DNA of 50,116 bases from Hydrogenophaga sp. NFH-34 (GCF_021401345.1 NZ_JACBGE010000030.1:1-50116), one strand, 5' to 3'; numbered from the stretch's first letter, positions 34,407-43,867 are shown. The notes: generated by a model from the sequence alone, not told the origin. Translations and numbers: made by a program.

Positions 34407-35140
34407 AGACCTCTCGAACCCTCGTCGCTGCGGCCATGGCCGCAGCCTGCCTGTTCACGCTGCCGGCCGCCCAGGCGCAATGGGTCGTGATCGACCCGAG
34501 CAATCTGGCGCAGAACCTCATGACGGCGGCCAACACGCTGGAGCAGATCAACAACCAGGTCAAGCAACTGCAGAACGAAGCGCAGTCGCTCATGAACCAG
34601 GCGCGCAACCTCGCGACCCTGCCGTTCAACGTCGTGAGCCGCCTTCGGTCCAACCTGGACACGACGCGTCAGCTGATCGCGCAGGCCCAGGGGCTGGCCT
34701 ACGACGTCCAGCACATGGACCAGCAGTTCTCGCAGCTCTACCCCTCGCAGTACGCGGCGGCGACCAGCGGCAGCCAGATGCTGCAGGACGCGCGCCAGCG
34801 CTGGCAGAACACGCTGGGCGGACTGCAGACCGCCATGCGCATGCAGGCCCAGGTCTCGGAGAACGTCAGCCAGGACGAAGGCGTGCTGGCCGACCTGGTG
34901 GGCCAGAGCCAGTCGGCCACCGGCGCGCTGCAGGCGATGCAGGCCACGAACCAGTTGCTGGCCCTGCAGGCCAAGCAGGCGATCCAGACCCAGCAGCTCC
35001 AGCTCACACAAGGGCGCGCCACAGCCTTGGAACTGGCCCGCCAGACGGCGGCGGCCGAACGGGGGCGCGAGGTGACGCGGCGCTTCCTGGGCTCAGGCAC
35101 AGCCTACACGCCGCAGACCGTTGACTTTTACGGCCACTGA
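34403..35140 (+). CDS. trbJ: Conjugal transfer protein TrbJ (VirB5 family)
   Basis: A 245-residue secreted protein: signal peptide cut after about residue 25 (PAAQA), then a long Gln-rich helical protein with coiled-coil character (QINNQVKQLQNEAQSLMNQ). VirB5-like proteins are minor pilus components that contact recipient cells. The entry-exclusion gene, found beside trbJ in RP4 (trbK), is absent here and replaced by eexN upstream of traG. Confidence 0.92.
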   Translation: MKTSRTLVAAAMAAACLFTLPAAQAQWVVIDPSNLAQNLMTAANTLEQINNQVKQLQNEAQSLMNQARNLATLPFNVVSRLRSNLDTTRQLIAQAQGLAYDVQHMDQQFSQLYPSQYAAATSGSQMLQDARQRWQNTLGGLQTAMRMQAQVSENVSQDEGVLADLVGQSQSATGALQAMQATNQLLALQAKQAIQTQQLQLTQGRATALELARQTAAAERGREVTRRFLGSGTAYTPQTVDFYGH

Positions 35141-35182
35141 GCCCCGGCCGTCGAGACAGCCCCCCATTCGATCGGAGCCGCC

Positions 35183-36565
35183 ATGAACGACGTGTCCATC
35201 ATCGACCAGTTCCTCAACACCTTCTCGACCTACATCGATTCCGGGTTCGGGCTGGTGCACGGCGAGGTCGCCTTCCTGACCGCCACGCTGGTGGCGATCG
35301 ACATGACGCTCGCCGGCCTCTTCTGGGCACTCGGCCACGCCAGCGGCCAGGGCGACGATGTCATGGCCAAGCTGATCCGCAAGGTGCTGTACGTGGGTGC
35401 CTTTGCCTACATCATTGGCAACTTCAATGCGCTCTCGGGCATCGTGTTCCGCTCCTTCGCGGGACTGGGCCTGCAGGCCAGCGGCTCGACGCTGAGCATG
35501 GCGGAATTCCTGCAACCGGGACATCTCGCCAAGACCGGCATCGATGCGGGCGCGCCGATCCTGCAGCAGATCAGCGACTTGGCGGGCTTCCCCGAGGTCT
35601 TCATCAACATCACGCCGATCGCGGTGATGTTCCTCGCCTGGCTCACCGTCATCGTCTGTTTCTTCGTGCTGGCGGTGCAGCTCTTCATCACGCTGATCGA
35701 GTTCAAGCTGACCACGCTCGCGGGCTTCGTGCTGGTGCCGTTCGCGCTCTGGAACAAGACCAGCTTCCTGGCCGAGAAGGTGTTGGGCAACGTGGTGTCC
35801 TCGGGCATCAAGGTGCTGGTGCTGGCCGTGATCGTCGGCATCGGCACGGGGCTGTTCTCGCAGTTCCAGACCACGCCGGCGGAGCCCTCCATCGACCATG
35901 CGCTGGTGGTCATGCTGGCGTCGCTCGCGATGCTGGGCCTGGGCATCTTCGGGCCGGGGATAGCGACGGGGCTCGTGTCGGGCGCGCCGCAACTCGGCGC
36001 GGGCGCTGCGGCCGGTACGGCGCTCGCTGCGGGTGGCCTTGCTGTCGCAGGCGGTGCGGCATTGGCCGGTGCAGGCGCTGCCGTGACGGCTGGTGCCCGC
36101 ATGGCGCCCGGTGCCGCCCGCACCGCCATCGGTGGTGGCGCGGCGGCTGCGCGTTCGGCCAGCTCGCTGGCCAGTGGAGCAAAGACGGCCTACCAGGCTG
36201 GTGCTGCTGCCTCGCCGGGTGGCCCGCTGCGCGCAGCCGGAGCCGGCGTTGCCAACGTGGCGAAGAGCGGCGCCAGCGCCGTGGGTCAACGCGTGGCCGA
36301 AGGCGCCAAGGCGATGAAGGACCGGGTCGCCGGCTTCGTGGCCGACATGGCGGCGCCGGCATCCGGCGCTGGTGCTGCAGCCGCTGCTGCTTCCGATTCG
36401 GCAGCCGGTGCTTCGGCGCCTCCTGCCAGCGAACCCGACTGGGCCAAACGCCTGCACCGCCGCCAGCAGATCGGCCATGCGGCCAGCACGGCCGCGCACA
36501 CGCTTCGCGCGGGTGACGGCGGTGGTTCGGGCAGCGGCCCGAGCCTTGGCCATTCCGGCGAATGA
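35183..36565 (+). CDS. trbL: Conjugal transfer protein TrbL (VirB6 family)
   Basis: A 460-residue polytopic inner-membrane protein with GGAG before the ATG. The first 270 residues hold about six hydrophobic segments (for example FVLAVQLFITLIEFKLTTLAG and VMLASLAMLGLGIFGPG). The rest is a long Ala/Gly/Ser-rich cytoplasmic tail, typical for TrbL. It is thought to form the inner-membrane DNA channel. It follows trbJ after a 42-bp gap, the first real break within the trb operon. Confidence 0.92.
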   Translation: MNDVSIIDQFLNTFSTYIDSGFGLVHGEVAFLTATLVAIDMTLAGLFWALGHASGQGDDVMAKLIRKVLYVGAFAYIIGNFNALSGIVFRSFAGLGLQASGSTLSMAEFLQPGHLAKTGIDAGAPILQQISDLAGFPEVFINITPIAVMFLAWLTVIVCFFVLAVQLFITLIEFKLTTLAGFVLVPFALWNKTSFLAEKVLGNVVSSGIKVLVLAVIVGIGTGLFSQFQTTPAEPSIDHALVVMLASLAMLGLGIFGPGIATGLVSGAPQLGAGAAAGTALAAGGLAVAGGAALAGAGAAVTAGARMAPGAARTAIGGGAAAARSASSLASGAKTAYQAGAAASPGGPLRAAGAGVANVAKSGASAVGQRVAEGAKAMKDRVAGFVADMAAPASGAGAAAAAASDSAAGASAPPASEPDWAKRLHRRQQIGHAASTAAHTLRAGDGGGSGSGPSLGHSGE

Positions 36566-36588
36566 ACAACACTTGAGGAGAACCATCC

Positions 36589-37293
36589 ATGCGATTCAGA
36601 CGACCGCAGGTGCGCTATGCCGACACACCGCAGGCTGCCACCCCGTATCAAGCCGCAGCCCAGGTCTGGGACGAGCGCATCGGCTCATCCCGCGTGCAGG
36701 CGAAGAACTGGCGCCTGATGGCCTTTGGCAGCCTGACGCTCGCGCTGCTGATGGCCGGCGGACTCGTGTGGCGCTCGGCGCAGTCCATCGTCACGCCCTA
36801 CGTGATCGAGGTGGACCAGGCTGGCCAAGTGCGTGCCGTCGGCGAGGCCGCCACGCCGTACCGACCGGGCGATGCGCAAATCGCCTTCCATCTGGCGCAC
36901 TTCGTGACGCTGGTGCGCTCGCTGTCCATTGATCCGATCGTGGTGCGGCAGAACTGGCTCGATGCCTACGACTACACCACCGACCGCGGTGCGGCGGTGC
37001 TCAACGACTACGCGCGCACGAACGATCCGTTCGCGCGCGTCGGCAAGGAATCGGTGACGGTGCAGATCACGAGCGTGGTGCGGGCGAGCGACTCGTCCTT
37101 CAACCTGCGCTGGACCGAGCAGCGCTTCGTGAACGGTGCGCCGGCCGGTACCGAGCGCTGGACCGCCAGCGTTTCCACCGTCCTGCAGACCCCGCGCACC
37201 GAGCAGCGGCTGCGCAAGAACCCCCTGGGCATCTACGTCAATGGCCTGTCCTGGAGCCGCGAACTGGACGCCAACGAAGGAGCAAAACCATGA
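36589..37293 (+). CDS. trbF: Conjugal transfer protein TrbF (VirB8 family)
   Basis: A 234-residue bitopic protein: a short cytoplasmic N-terminus, one membrane helix near residues 44-60 (LMAFGSLTLALLMAGGLVW) and a periplasmic VirB8 domain (NPLGIYVNGLSWSREL at the end). It helps nucleate the secretion channel. GAGGAG precedes the start and the gene overlaps trbG by ATGA. Confidence 0.93.
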   Translation: MRFRRPQVRYADTPQAATPYQAAAQVWDERIGSSRVQAKNWRLMAFGSLTLALLMAGGLVWRSAQSIVTPYVIEVDQAGQVRAVGEAATPYRPGDAQIAFHLAHFVTLVRSLSIDPIVVRQNWLDAYDYTTDRGAAVLNDYARTNDPFARVGKESVTVQITSVVRASDSSFNLRWTEQRFVNGAPAGTERWTASVSTVLQTPRTEQRLRKNPLGIYVNGLSWSRELDANEGAKP

Positions 37294-38357
37294 ATGCACG
37301 TTTGCACAAATCCGCATTGCCGTTGACCCTGCTGGTTTTCACCCTGTGGGTGTCGGGCTGCGCCACTCAGGGCAAGCCGCCACCGGTGATCGCGTTGGAC
37401 GAACCCGTGCTGGCCCAGCCATTGCCCGAGCCGCCGAAGCCCGTGGAGGTGGTGGCCATCTCGCAGCCGTTGCCCCTGCCGGCGCAGATGAAGCCGGTGC
37501 CACAGGTGCCGGACGTTCAGCAAGGGTCGCCTGCGCAGCAGACGCAGAACGAGCCGCCCGCACCCGAGCCCGCCGACGAGAGGCTGCGGGTTTCGCGGGC
37601 CAACGCCGAGGCGCGCATGCCGCCGACGCGCGAGGGCTACGTCAACGCGATCCAGGTGTGGCCCTTCACCGATGGCGCGCTGTACCAGGTCTATGCAGCG
37701 CCCGGGCGCGTGACGGCCATTGCGCTGCAGCCCGGCGAGGAACTGGTGACCGTAGCCGCGGGCGATACGGTGCGATGGATTGTTGGCGACACCTCCAGCG
37801 GATCGGGTGAGGCGTTGCGCGTCAGCGTGCTGGTCAAGCCGATCCGCTCGGGCCTGAAGACCAACCTGGTCGTCACGACCAGCCGGCGCACCTATCTGGT
37901 CGAGCTGACCTCGACCGAGAAGGCGTGGATGGCATCGGTCTCTTGGGAGTATCCGAAGGACCGCATGTTGGCCCTGCAGCGCCAGGCCAGCCAGGCGCAG
38001 GCGGCTGCGCCAGTCGACGTGGGGCTGTCGCTGGAGCGGATTCGGTTCCGGTACGCGATCAGCGGCAGCAATCCGTCGTGGAAGCCATTGAGAGCCTTCG
38101 ACGATGGCGAGAAGGTCTACATCCAGTTCCCGGCCGGCATCGCGCAGGGCGAGCTGCCGCCGCTCTTCGCCATCGGGGCGCAGGGGGATGGGCAGTTGGT
38201 GAACTATCGGTTCCGGTCGCCGTACTACGTGGTGGACCGGCTCTTTGGTGCCGCCGAGCTGCGGCTCGGCGCTGACAAAGGAGACGTGGTTCGTATCGAG
38301 CGCACGGATGGCGTGACGGGCGTGACCGGCTCATCTGGCACCTCGCGGAGGAACTGA
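37290..38357 (+). CDS. trbG: Conjugal transfer protein TrbG (VirB9 family)
   Basis: A 355-residue envelope protein. A lipobox-like VSGC near residue 26 ends the signal sequence, a Pro-rich linker follows and then the VirB9/CagX domain (for example QVYAAPGRVTAIALQPGEEL and IRFRYAISGSNPSWKPLRAFDDG). VirB9 and VirB10 form the outer-membrane core complex. Overlaps trbF by ATGA and lies 2 bp before trbI. No trbH gene is found, as in other Tn4371 elements. Confidence 0.93.
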   Translation: MNARLHKSALPLTLLVFTLWVSGCATQGKPPPVIALDEPVLAQPLPEPPKPVEVVAISQPLPLPAQMKPVPQVPDVQQGSPAQQTQNEPPAPEPADERLRVSRANAEARMPPTREGYVNAIQVWPFTDGALYQVYAAPGRVTAIALQPGEELVTVAAGDTVRWIVGDTSSGSGEALRVSVLVKPIRSGLKTNLVVTTSRRTYLVELTSTEKAWMASVSWEYPKDRMLALQRQASQAQAAAPVDVGLSLERIRFRYAISGSNPSWKPLRAFDDGEKVYIQFPAGIAQGELPPLFAIGAQGDGQLVNYRFRSPYYVVDRLFGAAELRLGADKGDVVRIERTDGVTGVTGSSGTSRRN

Positions 38358-38359
38358 CG

Positions 38360-39667
38360 ATGAGCCAGGACGACACTCCCAACCTTGCCGCGCCGCGTAC
38401 GGAGAAGGTGTCGCCGGAGGCAGTGGCGCTGCGCGCGCAGCCGCGTCCGGTCACGCGCCTGAACCGGCGCACGTTGGCCATCATCATCGGCGGCCTGTCG
38501 GTCGCCGTGCTCGGGGCCACGATTTGGTCGCTGCAGCCGGCGCAGCGGCGTGGTGGCAAGGACCCGGCTGAGCTGTACAACGTCGACCGCGTCTCGCGGT
38601 CGGAGGGGCTGGATCAGTTGCCGAGGGACTATTCGAAGCTGCAGGCAAAGGTGCCCAAATTGGGGCCGCCACTGCCCGGTGACCTGGGGCCGGCGATCGT
38701 GAAGTCGCAGTCCGCGCCTGCGGTTGTAGCCCGCTATGGGCCGCCCAATCAAGACCCGGGCGCGGCCGAGCGGGACGCGATGCGCAAGGAGGCGGAAGCG
38801 GCGGCGGGATCGTCGGTGTTCTTCCGGTCGAGTGGGCAGCGCGCTGCGCCAGCGCAAGCCGGCGCGTCCACGACCGTTGCCTCGGCCAGTCCGGTATCCC
38901 GGATGGCCGGCTTCGATCCGCAGGGCGCCGGGCCAGCGTCGACAGTGGCGCAGCCTACTGCGACCAATGACCCGACTGCTGTGCAGAGTGGGCAGGATCA
39001 GAAAGAGGGCTTCCTCAAAGCCGGTTCTACGGAAACCCGCAACGCCGGAAATCTGAAGATGCCGGCGTCGCCGTACCAGGTGATGGCAGGCACGGTGATC
39101 GCCGCGGCGCTGGTGACGGGGATCAAGTCGGACCTGCCGGGCGACGTGATCGCGTCGGTGACGGAGCCGGTCTACGACACGGCCACGGGTCGATTCCTGC
39201 TGATTCCGCAGGGTTCGCGCATCCTGGGGCGCTACAACAGCCAGGTGAGCTACGGGCAGAGCCGCGTGCAGGTGGTGTGGAACCGGGTCATCCTGCCGGA
39301 CACCTCGTCGCTGACGCTGGACAATCTCGCCGGCAGCGATCCAGCGGGCTATGCCGGGCTGGAGGATGGTGTGGATTGGCATTGGGACCGGATCGTTGCA
39401 GGAGCGGCGCTCACGACGCTGCTGGGCGTCGGGGCAGAACTGGCGGCCCCGGAGAACCGGCAGGAGGGCAACCGCATCGTGATCGCGGGGCGTGACAGCC
39501 TGCAGGACAGCGTGAACCACGTCGGGCAGGAGCTGACGCGGCGCAATTTGAACATCCAGCCGACGCTGACGGAGCGGCCGGGCTTGCCGGTGCGGGTGAT
39601 CGTGAATCGCGATCTGGTGCTGCGGCCGTATCAGCCGCTGTTCTTCAACAGGGGAGCAATGCCATGA
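38360..39667 (+). CDS. trbI: Conjugal transfer protein TrbI (VirB10 family)
   Basis: A 435-residue protein with a cytoplasmic N-terminus, one membrane helix near residues 44-62 (LAIIIGGLSVAVLGATIW), a Pro/Ala-rich periplasmic stretch and the VirB10 C-terminal domain (QVMAGTVIAAALVTGIKSDLPG, then LLIPQGSRILGRYNS). It spans the envelope and senses ATP use by the inner-membrane ATPases. ATGA overlap with the DUF2274 gene. Confidence 0.94.
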   Translation: MSQDDTPNLAAPRTEKVSPEAVALRAQPRPVTRLNRRTLAIIIGGLSVAVLGATIWSLQPAQRRGGKDPAELYNVDRVSRSEGLDQLPRDYSKLQAKVPKLGPPLPGDLGPAIVKSQSAPAVVARYGPPNQDPGAAERDAMRKEAEAAAGSSVFFRSSGQRAAPAQAGASTTVASASPVSRMAGFDPQGAGPASTVAQPTATNDPTAVQSGQDQKEGFLKAGSTETRNAGNLKMPASPYQVMAGTVIAAALVTGIKSDLPGDVIASVTEPVYDTATGRFLLIPQGSRILGRYNSQVSYGQSRVQVVWNRVILPDTSSLTLDNLAGSDPAGYAGLEDGVDWHWDRIVAGAALTTLLGVGAELAAPENRQEGNRIVIAGRDSLQDSVNHVGQELTRRNLNIQPTLTERPGLPVRVIVNRDLVLRPYQPLFFNRGAMP

Positions 39668-39936
39668 GCGCCGCCAAGAAGTTGCGGCTGGGGCCGCTGC
39701 CAAAAACGGAGAGCGTGAAGGTGACCTTCGCATGTTCTGTCGGGCTCAAGGCCGATCTTGATCGCTATGCGGCGTTGCATGCGCAGACTTATGGCGAGGC
39801 GGTGGATGCGGCGACGCTGATTCCGCACATGCTGATGGCCTTCATGGCGCGGGACCGAGGGTTCAAGCAGACAACCGCTGCCCGAATGCTCGTCGGTCCA
39901 CACGTACAAGAGACCGGCACGACCGTGACGAAATAG
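39664..39936 (+). CDS. DUF2274 domain-containing protein
   Basis: A 90-residue protein that regularly ends the trb operon in Tn4371-type elements. The conserved core is LRLGPLPKTESVKVTFACS followed by LKADLDRYAALHAQTYGEAV and IPHMLMAFMARDRGF. The pattern suggests a small DNA-binding or regulatory protein, but no function has been shown. It overlaps trbI by ATGA and is the last backbone gene in this element. Confidence 0.88.
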   Translation: MSAAKKLRLGPLPKTESVKVTFACSVGLKADLDRYAALHAQTYGEAVDAATLIPHMLMAFMARDRGFKQTTAARMLVGPHVQETGTTVTK

Positions 39937-40087
39937 AAGGTTCACCGCTACCATCCTGTCAAGCAGTCTCGTTTGCATTCTGTAAACGCTGCTCGGCGGG
40001 ATCACGCGCAAGTCTTGACTCGTTCTGCACTTTGGCCTGCTCCTGTCCCGATACCTTAAGCCCGCTTCGCGGGAGAACGGAGCGACC

Positions 40088-41779
40088 ATGGCCATCGAAC
40101 TGCGTGCGTTTGCCAACGGCGATGACTGTCTGGTCATCTGGAAGACGCCAGAGATCGCAGACTGCCTCGGCTTCGCCATCGGGAGGGAGCGCAAGCGCCC
40201 CAACGGCATCGAGCGGCTCGTGCTGCCCAATCGGCTGGGGTTCAAGGGAGAGCCGATGGCACCGGGCGAAACCCGACCCTCCACGGTCTGGCCCTTCCAG
40301 CGGTATGACTGGACGGACCACAGCGTCAGCACCGGCGATGAAGTCCGCTACTGCGTGACGCCAGTCATCCGCCAGGCTGACGGCTCGGTCGCGCCGGATG
40401 CTAGTCAGGCAGCGGATTGGACGCCATGGGTCACCTTGACGCCGACGGCTGGCGATACCTCGGTCTACTTCAACCGCGGACTGGTCATGTCGCAATTCAT
40501 GGCGCGAGCCCTGAAGGGTGACTACTCCGTGAAGGCGCTGAAGAAGTTCAAGGCGAACCTCAAGGACCATGAAGACGGCCTGCGCAAGTTCCTGGGTGGC
40601 GATCTGCTCGGCAAACTGCTGAGCCTGTTGGCCGCCGCCAAATCGGACGGCCTGCATGTGTGGGCTGTGCTCTATGAGCTGTCGGACCTGGAATTGATCG
40701 ACGGCCTGGGCGCCTTGCGTTCGCGGGCGCACCTCATCCTGTCCAACGGCAGTGATAAGTCGGGCGATGGCAATGCGGCGGCAAACAAGGCACTGCGCGG
40801 CACCATTGATCTGCACCGCCGCATGCTCAAGAGCAAGGGCCTCGGGCACAACAAGTTCGTCGTCTTCACGAACGCAAACCGGGAACCGCTTTCTGTCTGG
40901 ACCGGCAGCACCAACTGGGCGGAGACCGGGCTGTGCACCCAGGTGAACAACGGCATCCTCATCGAGGACGCGGCACTGGCGGCGGATTATCTGGCGCAGT
41001 GGGATCGCATCAAGGGGGCGGGGGACGACTTCACGGATCCCTTGAAGACTGCCAACTCAGAGCTCAAGCAGGTGGCCGACCGCTATTCGCTCTACTTCAC
41101 GCCGACGAAGCAGCGGGTGGACATGGACTACGCCGGTTCGCTGATCGAATCGGCGAAGGAGTCCATCCTGTTCCTGATGTTCAAACCGGGGACCAATGGA
41201 CTGCTCAACGACGTCCAGCAGGCCAGGCTCAAGGACAAGGGCCTGTACCTTTACGGTGTGATCAACGACCTGACCATTGCGGTGACCCAAGGTTCTGGCG
41301 ACCAGAAGCAGACCGCCATCGTCAAACTGGTCAGCGATGAAGTGACGAAGAAGTATCCCTTCGCTGTCCTGGAGCCAGAAGGTGTCAAGGCGCCTTTGGC
41401 GACCTGGGCGGCGGAAGTCACGCGCAAGGACTTCTTCGGCTCGAATCAGCAGTTCCCTACGGTTGGACACGCCATCATCCACGCGAAGGTGATGGTGATC
41501 GATGCCTTGGGCGAGAACCCGCTGGTGATCACCGGCTCGCACAACTTCAGCGACTCGGCTTCGCGCAAGAACGACGAGAACCTGCTGGTCGTTCACAAGA
41601 ATCGGGATCTGGCTCTGAAGTACTCGGTGGCCATTGCGGCCGTGTACGACCACTACCGTTGGCGGGCGCTTCTGGCCACCGGCAAGGTCAAGGACCCGGG
41701 CCTCGACCCCAAGCCGCAATGGCAGAAGCGCAAGCGGTCGGGCGATGCGCTGCGCAAGATCGACCACTGGGTGCGGTGA
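40088..41779 (+). CDS. Phospholipase D-like protein (two HKD motifs), right-end cargo
   Basis: A 563-residue protein with GGAG-like sequence before the ATG. An N-terminal part of about 120 residues resembles a beta-sandwich domain. Two PLD halves follow: HNKFVVF with a distal GSTN near residue 254, and HAKVMVID with GSHN near residue 465. The second motif is canonical; in the first the Asp is replaced by Thr. PLD enzymes include nucleases, lipases and phage-defence effectors. There is no signal peptide. The gene lies alone between the DUF2274 gene and the attachment motif, so it is an independently acquired passenger. Substrate unknown. Confidence 0.8.
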   Translation: MAIELRAFANGDDCLVIWKTPEIADCLGFAIGRERKRPNGIERLVLPNRLGFKGEPMAPGETRPSTVWPFQRYDWTDHSVSTGDEVRYCVTPVIRQADGSVAPDASQAADWTPWVTLTPTAGDTSVYFNRGLVMSQFMARALKGDYSVKALKKFKANLKDHEDGLRKFLGGDLLGKLLSLLAAAKSDGLHVWAVLYELSDLELIDGLGALRSRAHLILSNGSDKSGDGNAAANKALRGTIDLHRRMLKSKGLGHNKFVVFTNANREPLSVWTGSTNWAETGLCTQVNNGILIEDAALAADYLAQWDRIKGAGDDFTDPLKTANSELKQVADRYSLYFTPTKQRVDMDYAGSLIESAKESILFLMFKPGTNGLLNDVQQARLKDKGLYLYGVINDLTIAVTQGSGDQKQTAIVKLVSDEVTKKYPFAVLEPEGVKAPLATWAAEVTRKDFFGSNQQFPTVGHAIIHAKVMVIDALGENPLVITGSHNFSDSASRKNDENLLVVHKNRDLALKYSVAIAAVYDHYRWRALLATGKVKDPGLDPKPQWQKRKRSGDALRKIDHWVR

Positions 41780-41965
41780 CTGGCTGGTGGGTCATGGCTC
41801 CAACTTACGCCGTGGTGCGCTCTCACCGAATACCGCAAGGCTCCTGCGTGGCTCCTGGGCCAAAATGCGGGAAGCCAAGCGCAAAAGCCCTGATCGCGCT
41901 AAGTCGGTGATACGTTTGAGCTTTCGAGCCGCTGCCAATTTGCATGAAGCACTTGACAGCGGCCA

Positions 41966-41973
41966 TTTTTCAT
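41966..41973 (+). other. Putative right attachment site (attR) of the ICE
   Basis: TTTTTCAT, the 8-bp sequence reported at the ends of Tn4371-family elements, occurs here between the last element gene and the first chromosomal gene. The bases to its left read GCGGCCA, and the cytochrome c' stop codon is 17 bp to the right. The matching left copy and the integrase gene lie outside the window, so the call rests on the motif and on gene content. Confidence 0.65.
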
Positions 41974-41989
41974 GGGGTGGTCTGCGGCT

Positions 41990-42433
41990 TCAGTTGCGGA
42001 AGGCGTCGTGACAGGCCTTGCAAGAGGCGCCTGCATTGCCCACCGCCGCCTTGATCGCATCCAGGTTACCGGTCTTGGCGGCAGCGGCCACCTTCGCCAC
42101 CTCGCCCTCGGCACGGCTCGCCGCTGCCTTGAACTTGTCCTGTTCCTTCCAGATGTCCGAATCGGCCTTGCCGCCTTCCGTGCCCGGACCGAAGCCGACC
42201 CAGGGCTGCTTGATCAGCTCGGCCGCGCGGGCTGCGCTGCTCTCGGCCACCCCCGCATCGAAAGCGGCACGCCCGTTGGCCATGTCGGCCACCCGCTTGA
42301 AGTTTTGCTGCAGCTCCTTCAAGGTGGCCTGCCGGAACTTGATGGCTTCCTGGGCGTTGGCAAAAGTGGGCGTTTCGGCCAGAGCCGAGACGGACAGGGT
42401 GGCGGCGACAGCAAAAGCGGCGATAGCTTTCAT
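41990..42433 (-). CDS. Cytochrome c' (c-556 family)
   Basis: A 147-residue periplasmic protein with a signal peptide (cleavage after SALA near residue 19), a four-helix body and the C-terminal haem site CKACH (C138, C141, H142). GAGGAG precedes the ATG. Proteins of this kind bind NO or carry electrons. It is divergently transcribed from the cytochrome b gene and is likely to work with it. The gene is intact despite the ICE ending close to its 3' end. Confidence 0.9.
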   Translation of the reverse strand: MKAIAAFAVAATLSVSALAETPTFANAQEAIKFRQATLKELQQNFKRVADMANGRAAFDAGVAESSAARAAELIKQPWVGFGPGTEGGKADSDIWKEQDKFKAAASRAEGEVAKVAAAAKTGNLDAIKAAVGNAGASCKACHDAFRN

Positions 42434-42573
42434 GGATACTCCTCAGCGTGGGTCAATGGAATGGACAGGCACAAAAAAACCATTGTGACTGACCGGGCAT
42501 GCGCCCCGAAGTTCCGGGAACCCCGTGCCCGCCAATGTCTCCATAATCAACTTCGCAGCATTTGGAGCCTGAC

Positions 42574-43251
42574 ATGCCTACCCTTCGCGTCTGGGACCTG
42601 CCCACCCGCCTCTTTCATTGGGCGCTGGCCTTGTCGGTCATCGGCCTTGTCGTGACCGGCAATGTGGGCGGGTCGTGGATGAACTGGCATTTCCGCTTCG
42701 GCTACACGGTGTTGGCGTTGCTGATCTTCCGTGTCGTCTGGGGCTTCGTCGGCGGACGCTGGTCGCGCTTCTCCACCTTCGTGCGTGGCCCCGGCGAGGT
42801 CCTCGCCTACCTGCGTGGAAAAAGTCGGTCCGAGCACCACATCGGCCACAACCCCCTGGGCGCGCTGTCGGTGCTGGCGCTCCTCACCATGCTCGCGGTG
42901 CAGGTGGGCACCGGGCTCTTTGCCGATGACGAGATCGCGCTCGCCGGCCCTCTTGCAACGTTGGTGTCCAGCGACATGGCCGGCAGCATCACCCGCTACC
43001 ACAAGGGTCTGGGCAAGCTCTTCGTGATCCTGCTCGTGGTTCTGCATCTGGCCGCCATCGTCTTCTACCGGTTGTTCCGCCAGAAACGCCTCGTGCGCGC
43101 CATGATCTCGGGGGACCAGGAAGTCTCCGCCAATGCTGAGCCCTCGCGTGACAGCGCAGGCACTCGCTGGCTCGCGCTCGCCCTGTTTGCCCTCGCTGCG
43201 GTGGCCGTGTACGCCCTGGTCGATTTCGGTTACGCCGCCGCAGGCTATTGA
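42574..43251 (+). CDS. Membrane cytochrome b (b561/b6-type domain)
   Basis: I start at the ATG at 42574, which has GGAG seven bases upstream. The 225-residue protein begins VWDLPTRLFHWALALSV, the typical start of bacterial dihaem cytochrome b561 domains, and has four or five membrane helices. Histidines in the first helix and in RYHKGLGK and VVLHLAAIVFYR could bind haem. It would pass electrons between the quinone pool and a periplasmic cytochrome, plausibly the divergent cytochrome c'. Confidence 0.9.
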   Translation: MPTLRVWDLPTRLFHWALALSVIGLVVTGNVGGSWMNWHFRFGYTVLALLIFRVVWGFVGGRWSRFSTFVRGPGEVLAYLRGKSRSEHHIGHNPLGALSVLALLTMLAVQVGTGLFADDEIALAGPLATLVSSDMAGSITRYHKGLGKLFVILLVVLHLAAIVFYRLFRQKRLVRAMISGDQEVSANAEPSRDSAGTRWLALALFALAAVAVYALVDFGYAAAGY

Positions 43252-43327
43252 TCCCCGGCCTCGCGCCTGCAGGGCCTTCAGTGGCCACTGCCGTATAGTC
43301 CGGCCTGAACCACCGTGCCCCAGCCGC

Positions 43328-43846
43328 ATGCCCGACCCCTCCCACACCGCCGACATCGCCTTGCGCGTCGCCACTTCGCCGGAAGATATCGAGGCTGTGC
43401 GCGCCTTGTTCATCGACTACCAGGCCGACCTGGGTATCGATCTTTGCTTCCAGGGTTTTGACGCAGAGTTGCAGGCCCTGCCAGGCGCCTATGCCACCCC
43501 CACAGGCCTCCTGCTCCTGGCCACGGTGGACGGTCAGGCCGCCGGCTGCTGCGCATTTCGTGCCCTGGACAACTCGGACCATCTCAACGCCTGCGAGATG
43601 AAGCGCCTCTTCGTGCGCCGCGCGTATCGCAGCTTCGGACTCGGACGTCGGCTGGCCGAGGAGGTGCTCTCGCGCGCAACCATCGCCGGCTACACCACCA
43701 TGCTGCTCGACACCCTCAGCGACATGGAGGCCGCCCGTGCCCTCTATGAGGACCTGGGCTTTGTCGAGGTCGCGCCGTACTACCACAACCCGATTGCGGG
43801 GGCGCACTACCTCATGGTTGATCTGAGCAACGCGTCGCGGCTCTAG
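43328..43846 (+). CDS. GNAT family N-acetyltransferase
   Basis: A 172-residue protein of the GNAT fold: the early VATSPEDIEAVRALFIDYQ, then the acetyl-CoA binding motif A (MKRLFVRRAYRSFGLGRRLAEEVL) and the motif B end (ARALYEDLGFVEVAPYY). Its acceptor is unknown. It is convergent with the peroxiredoxin gene; a frame upstream of 43328 is open but does not belong to the fold. Confidence 0.87.
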   Translation: MPDPSHTADIALRVATSPEDIEAVRALFIDYQADLGIDLCFQGFDAELQALPGAYATPTGLLLLATVDGQAAGCCAFRALDNSDHLNACEMKRLFVRRAYRSFGLGRRLAEEVLSRATIAGYTTMLLDTLSDMEAARALYEDLGFVEVAPYYHNPIAGAHYLMVDLSNASRL

Positions 43847-43867
43847 CGCCCCGCAACGCGTTCCCCA

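Noticed and set aside
35093..36586. 497-codon minus-strand frame opposite trbL
   Set aside because: Antisense of the Ala/Gly-rich TrbL tail; no start signal and no domain.
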